Below, piece after piece: positions 6,932 to 7,197 of a DNA stretch of 7,197 bases. The position numbers were made by a program, and so were the translations under genes. A model generated the notes under the pieces. The model saw only the letters and a list, made by a program, of their open reading frames with translations, was not told the DNA's origin and did no database searches. The DNA is from Gammaproteobacteria bacterium (GTDB lineage Bacteria; Pseudomonadota; Gammaproteobacteria; Pseudomonadales; UBA3067): contig NVVB01000122.1 of the NCBI GenBank assembly GCA_002402085.1, forward strand, positions 1 through 7,197, read 5' to 3'. Each line of letters begins with the position of its first letter. Within the stretch, counting starts at the first letter, position 1.

Positions 6932-7197
6932 ATGACTCGTGCCCGCAAAGAACTGATTGCAGTCGAAGATACGCCTTTCTATCACTGTATTTCTCGCTGT
7001 GTTCGCCGTGCTTATCTCTGTGGTGACGATGCGCTAACTAATCAAAATTTTGATCACCGTAAAGGGTGGCTAGTCGATAGAAGTAAGTTTTTAGCCTCAG
7101 TGTTCTCTATCGATATCTGCGCCTATGCGATTATGAGTAATCATTATCATTTAGTTCTTTTTATTAACCAGGAAGAAGTTAATGCTTGGTCTGAGGA
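6932..7197 (+). CDS. IS200-like / REP-associated-type transposase, Y1 HUH superfamily (5' part only)
   Basis: Starts at ATG 6932, with AAGGATG upstream at 6917-6923, and runs off the right edge after 88 codons. The protein has TPFYHCISRCVRRAYLCG (14-31), DHRKGWLVDR (41-50) and the HUH metal-binding motif His71-Tyr72-His73 within AIMSNHYHLVL. These define the Y1 transposase (IS200-like) superfamily, in particular the group with the SRCVRRAFLCG-type start, whose members usually run to roughly 300 residues. Such enzymes cut and join single-stranded DNA through a tyrosine that would lie beyond the window. The gene faces the same way as the cassettes. Whether it is intact cannot be seen. Confidence 0.88.
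   Translation, partial: MTRARKELIAVEDTPFYHCISRCVRRAYLCGDDALTNQNFDHRKGWLVDRSKFLASVFSIDICAYAIMSNHYHLVLFINQEEVNAWSE

Overview
The window looks like chromosome from a marine or environmental gammaproteobacterium of middling G+C. Supporting this are the gene content (a PvdQ-type acylase, a YhaO/YhaN pair, an integron cassette site, an IS200-like transposase), the strong Shine-Dalgarno sites and the codon use. I cannot name the genus.

Left part (1-901): the minus strand carries the first 109 codons of a secreted Ntn-hydrolase acylase of the PvdQ / aculeacin A acylase type, with a lipoprotein signal peptide. It runs off the left edge. A gap of about 570 bases follows before the next gene. It must hold the divergent promoters, and I find no convincing gene in it.

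Centre (902-5733): a two-gene operon. The first gene is a YhaO-like metallophosphoesterase nuclease of the SbcD/Mre11 type. It overlaps by one base (TAATG) a very long YhaN-like coiled-coil ATPase of the SbcC/Rad50 type. The two are expected to form one ATP-driven DNA-end-processing complex. The ATPase contains an in-frame 9-bp tandem repeat and has no CxxC zinc hook. Its stop codon lies in a G-rich tract that could form a quadruplex.

Right part (5734-7197): more A+T-rich accessory DNA. A 202-residue protein of unknown function ends inside a well-formed integron attC site (6504-6650). The attC has paired outer boxes, an unpaired spacer and a single extrahelical base. Immediately after it starts a second cassette gene, a DUF4279-like protein cut off after 51 residues. 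A short A+T-rich stretch with a TTGACA promoter candidate then leads to an IS200-like (Y1, HUH) transposase that leaves the right edge. The simplest reading is a small piece of cassette array next to the yhaON operon, later broken by a transposon. No integron integrase is visible in the window. The first cassette protein has an RNSDQH motif that fits the RX4-6H signature of HEPN ribonucleases. That makes a defence or toxin role possible, but this is inference.
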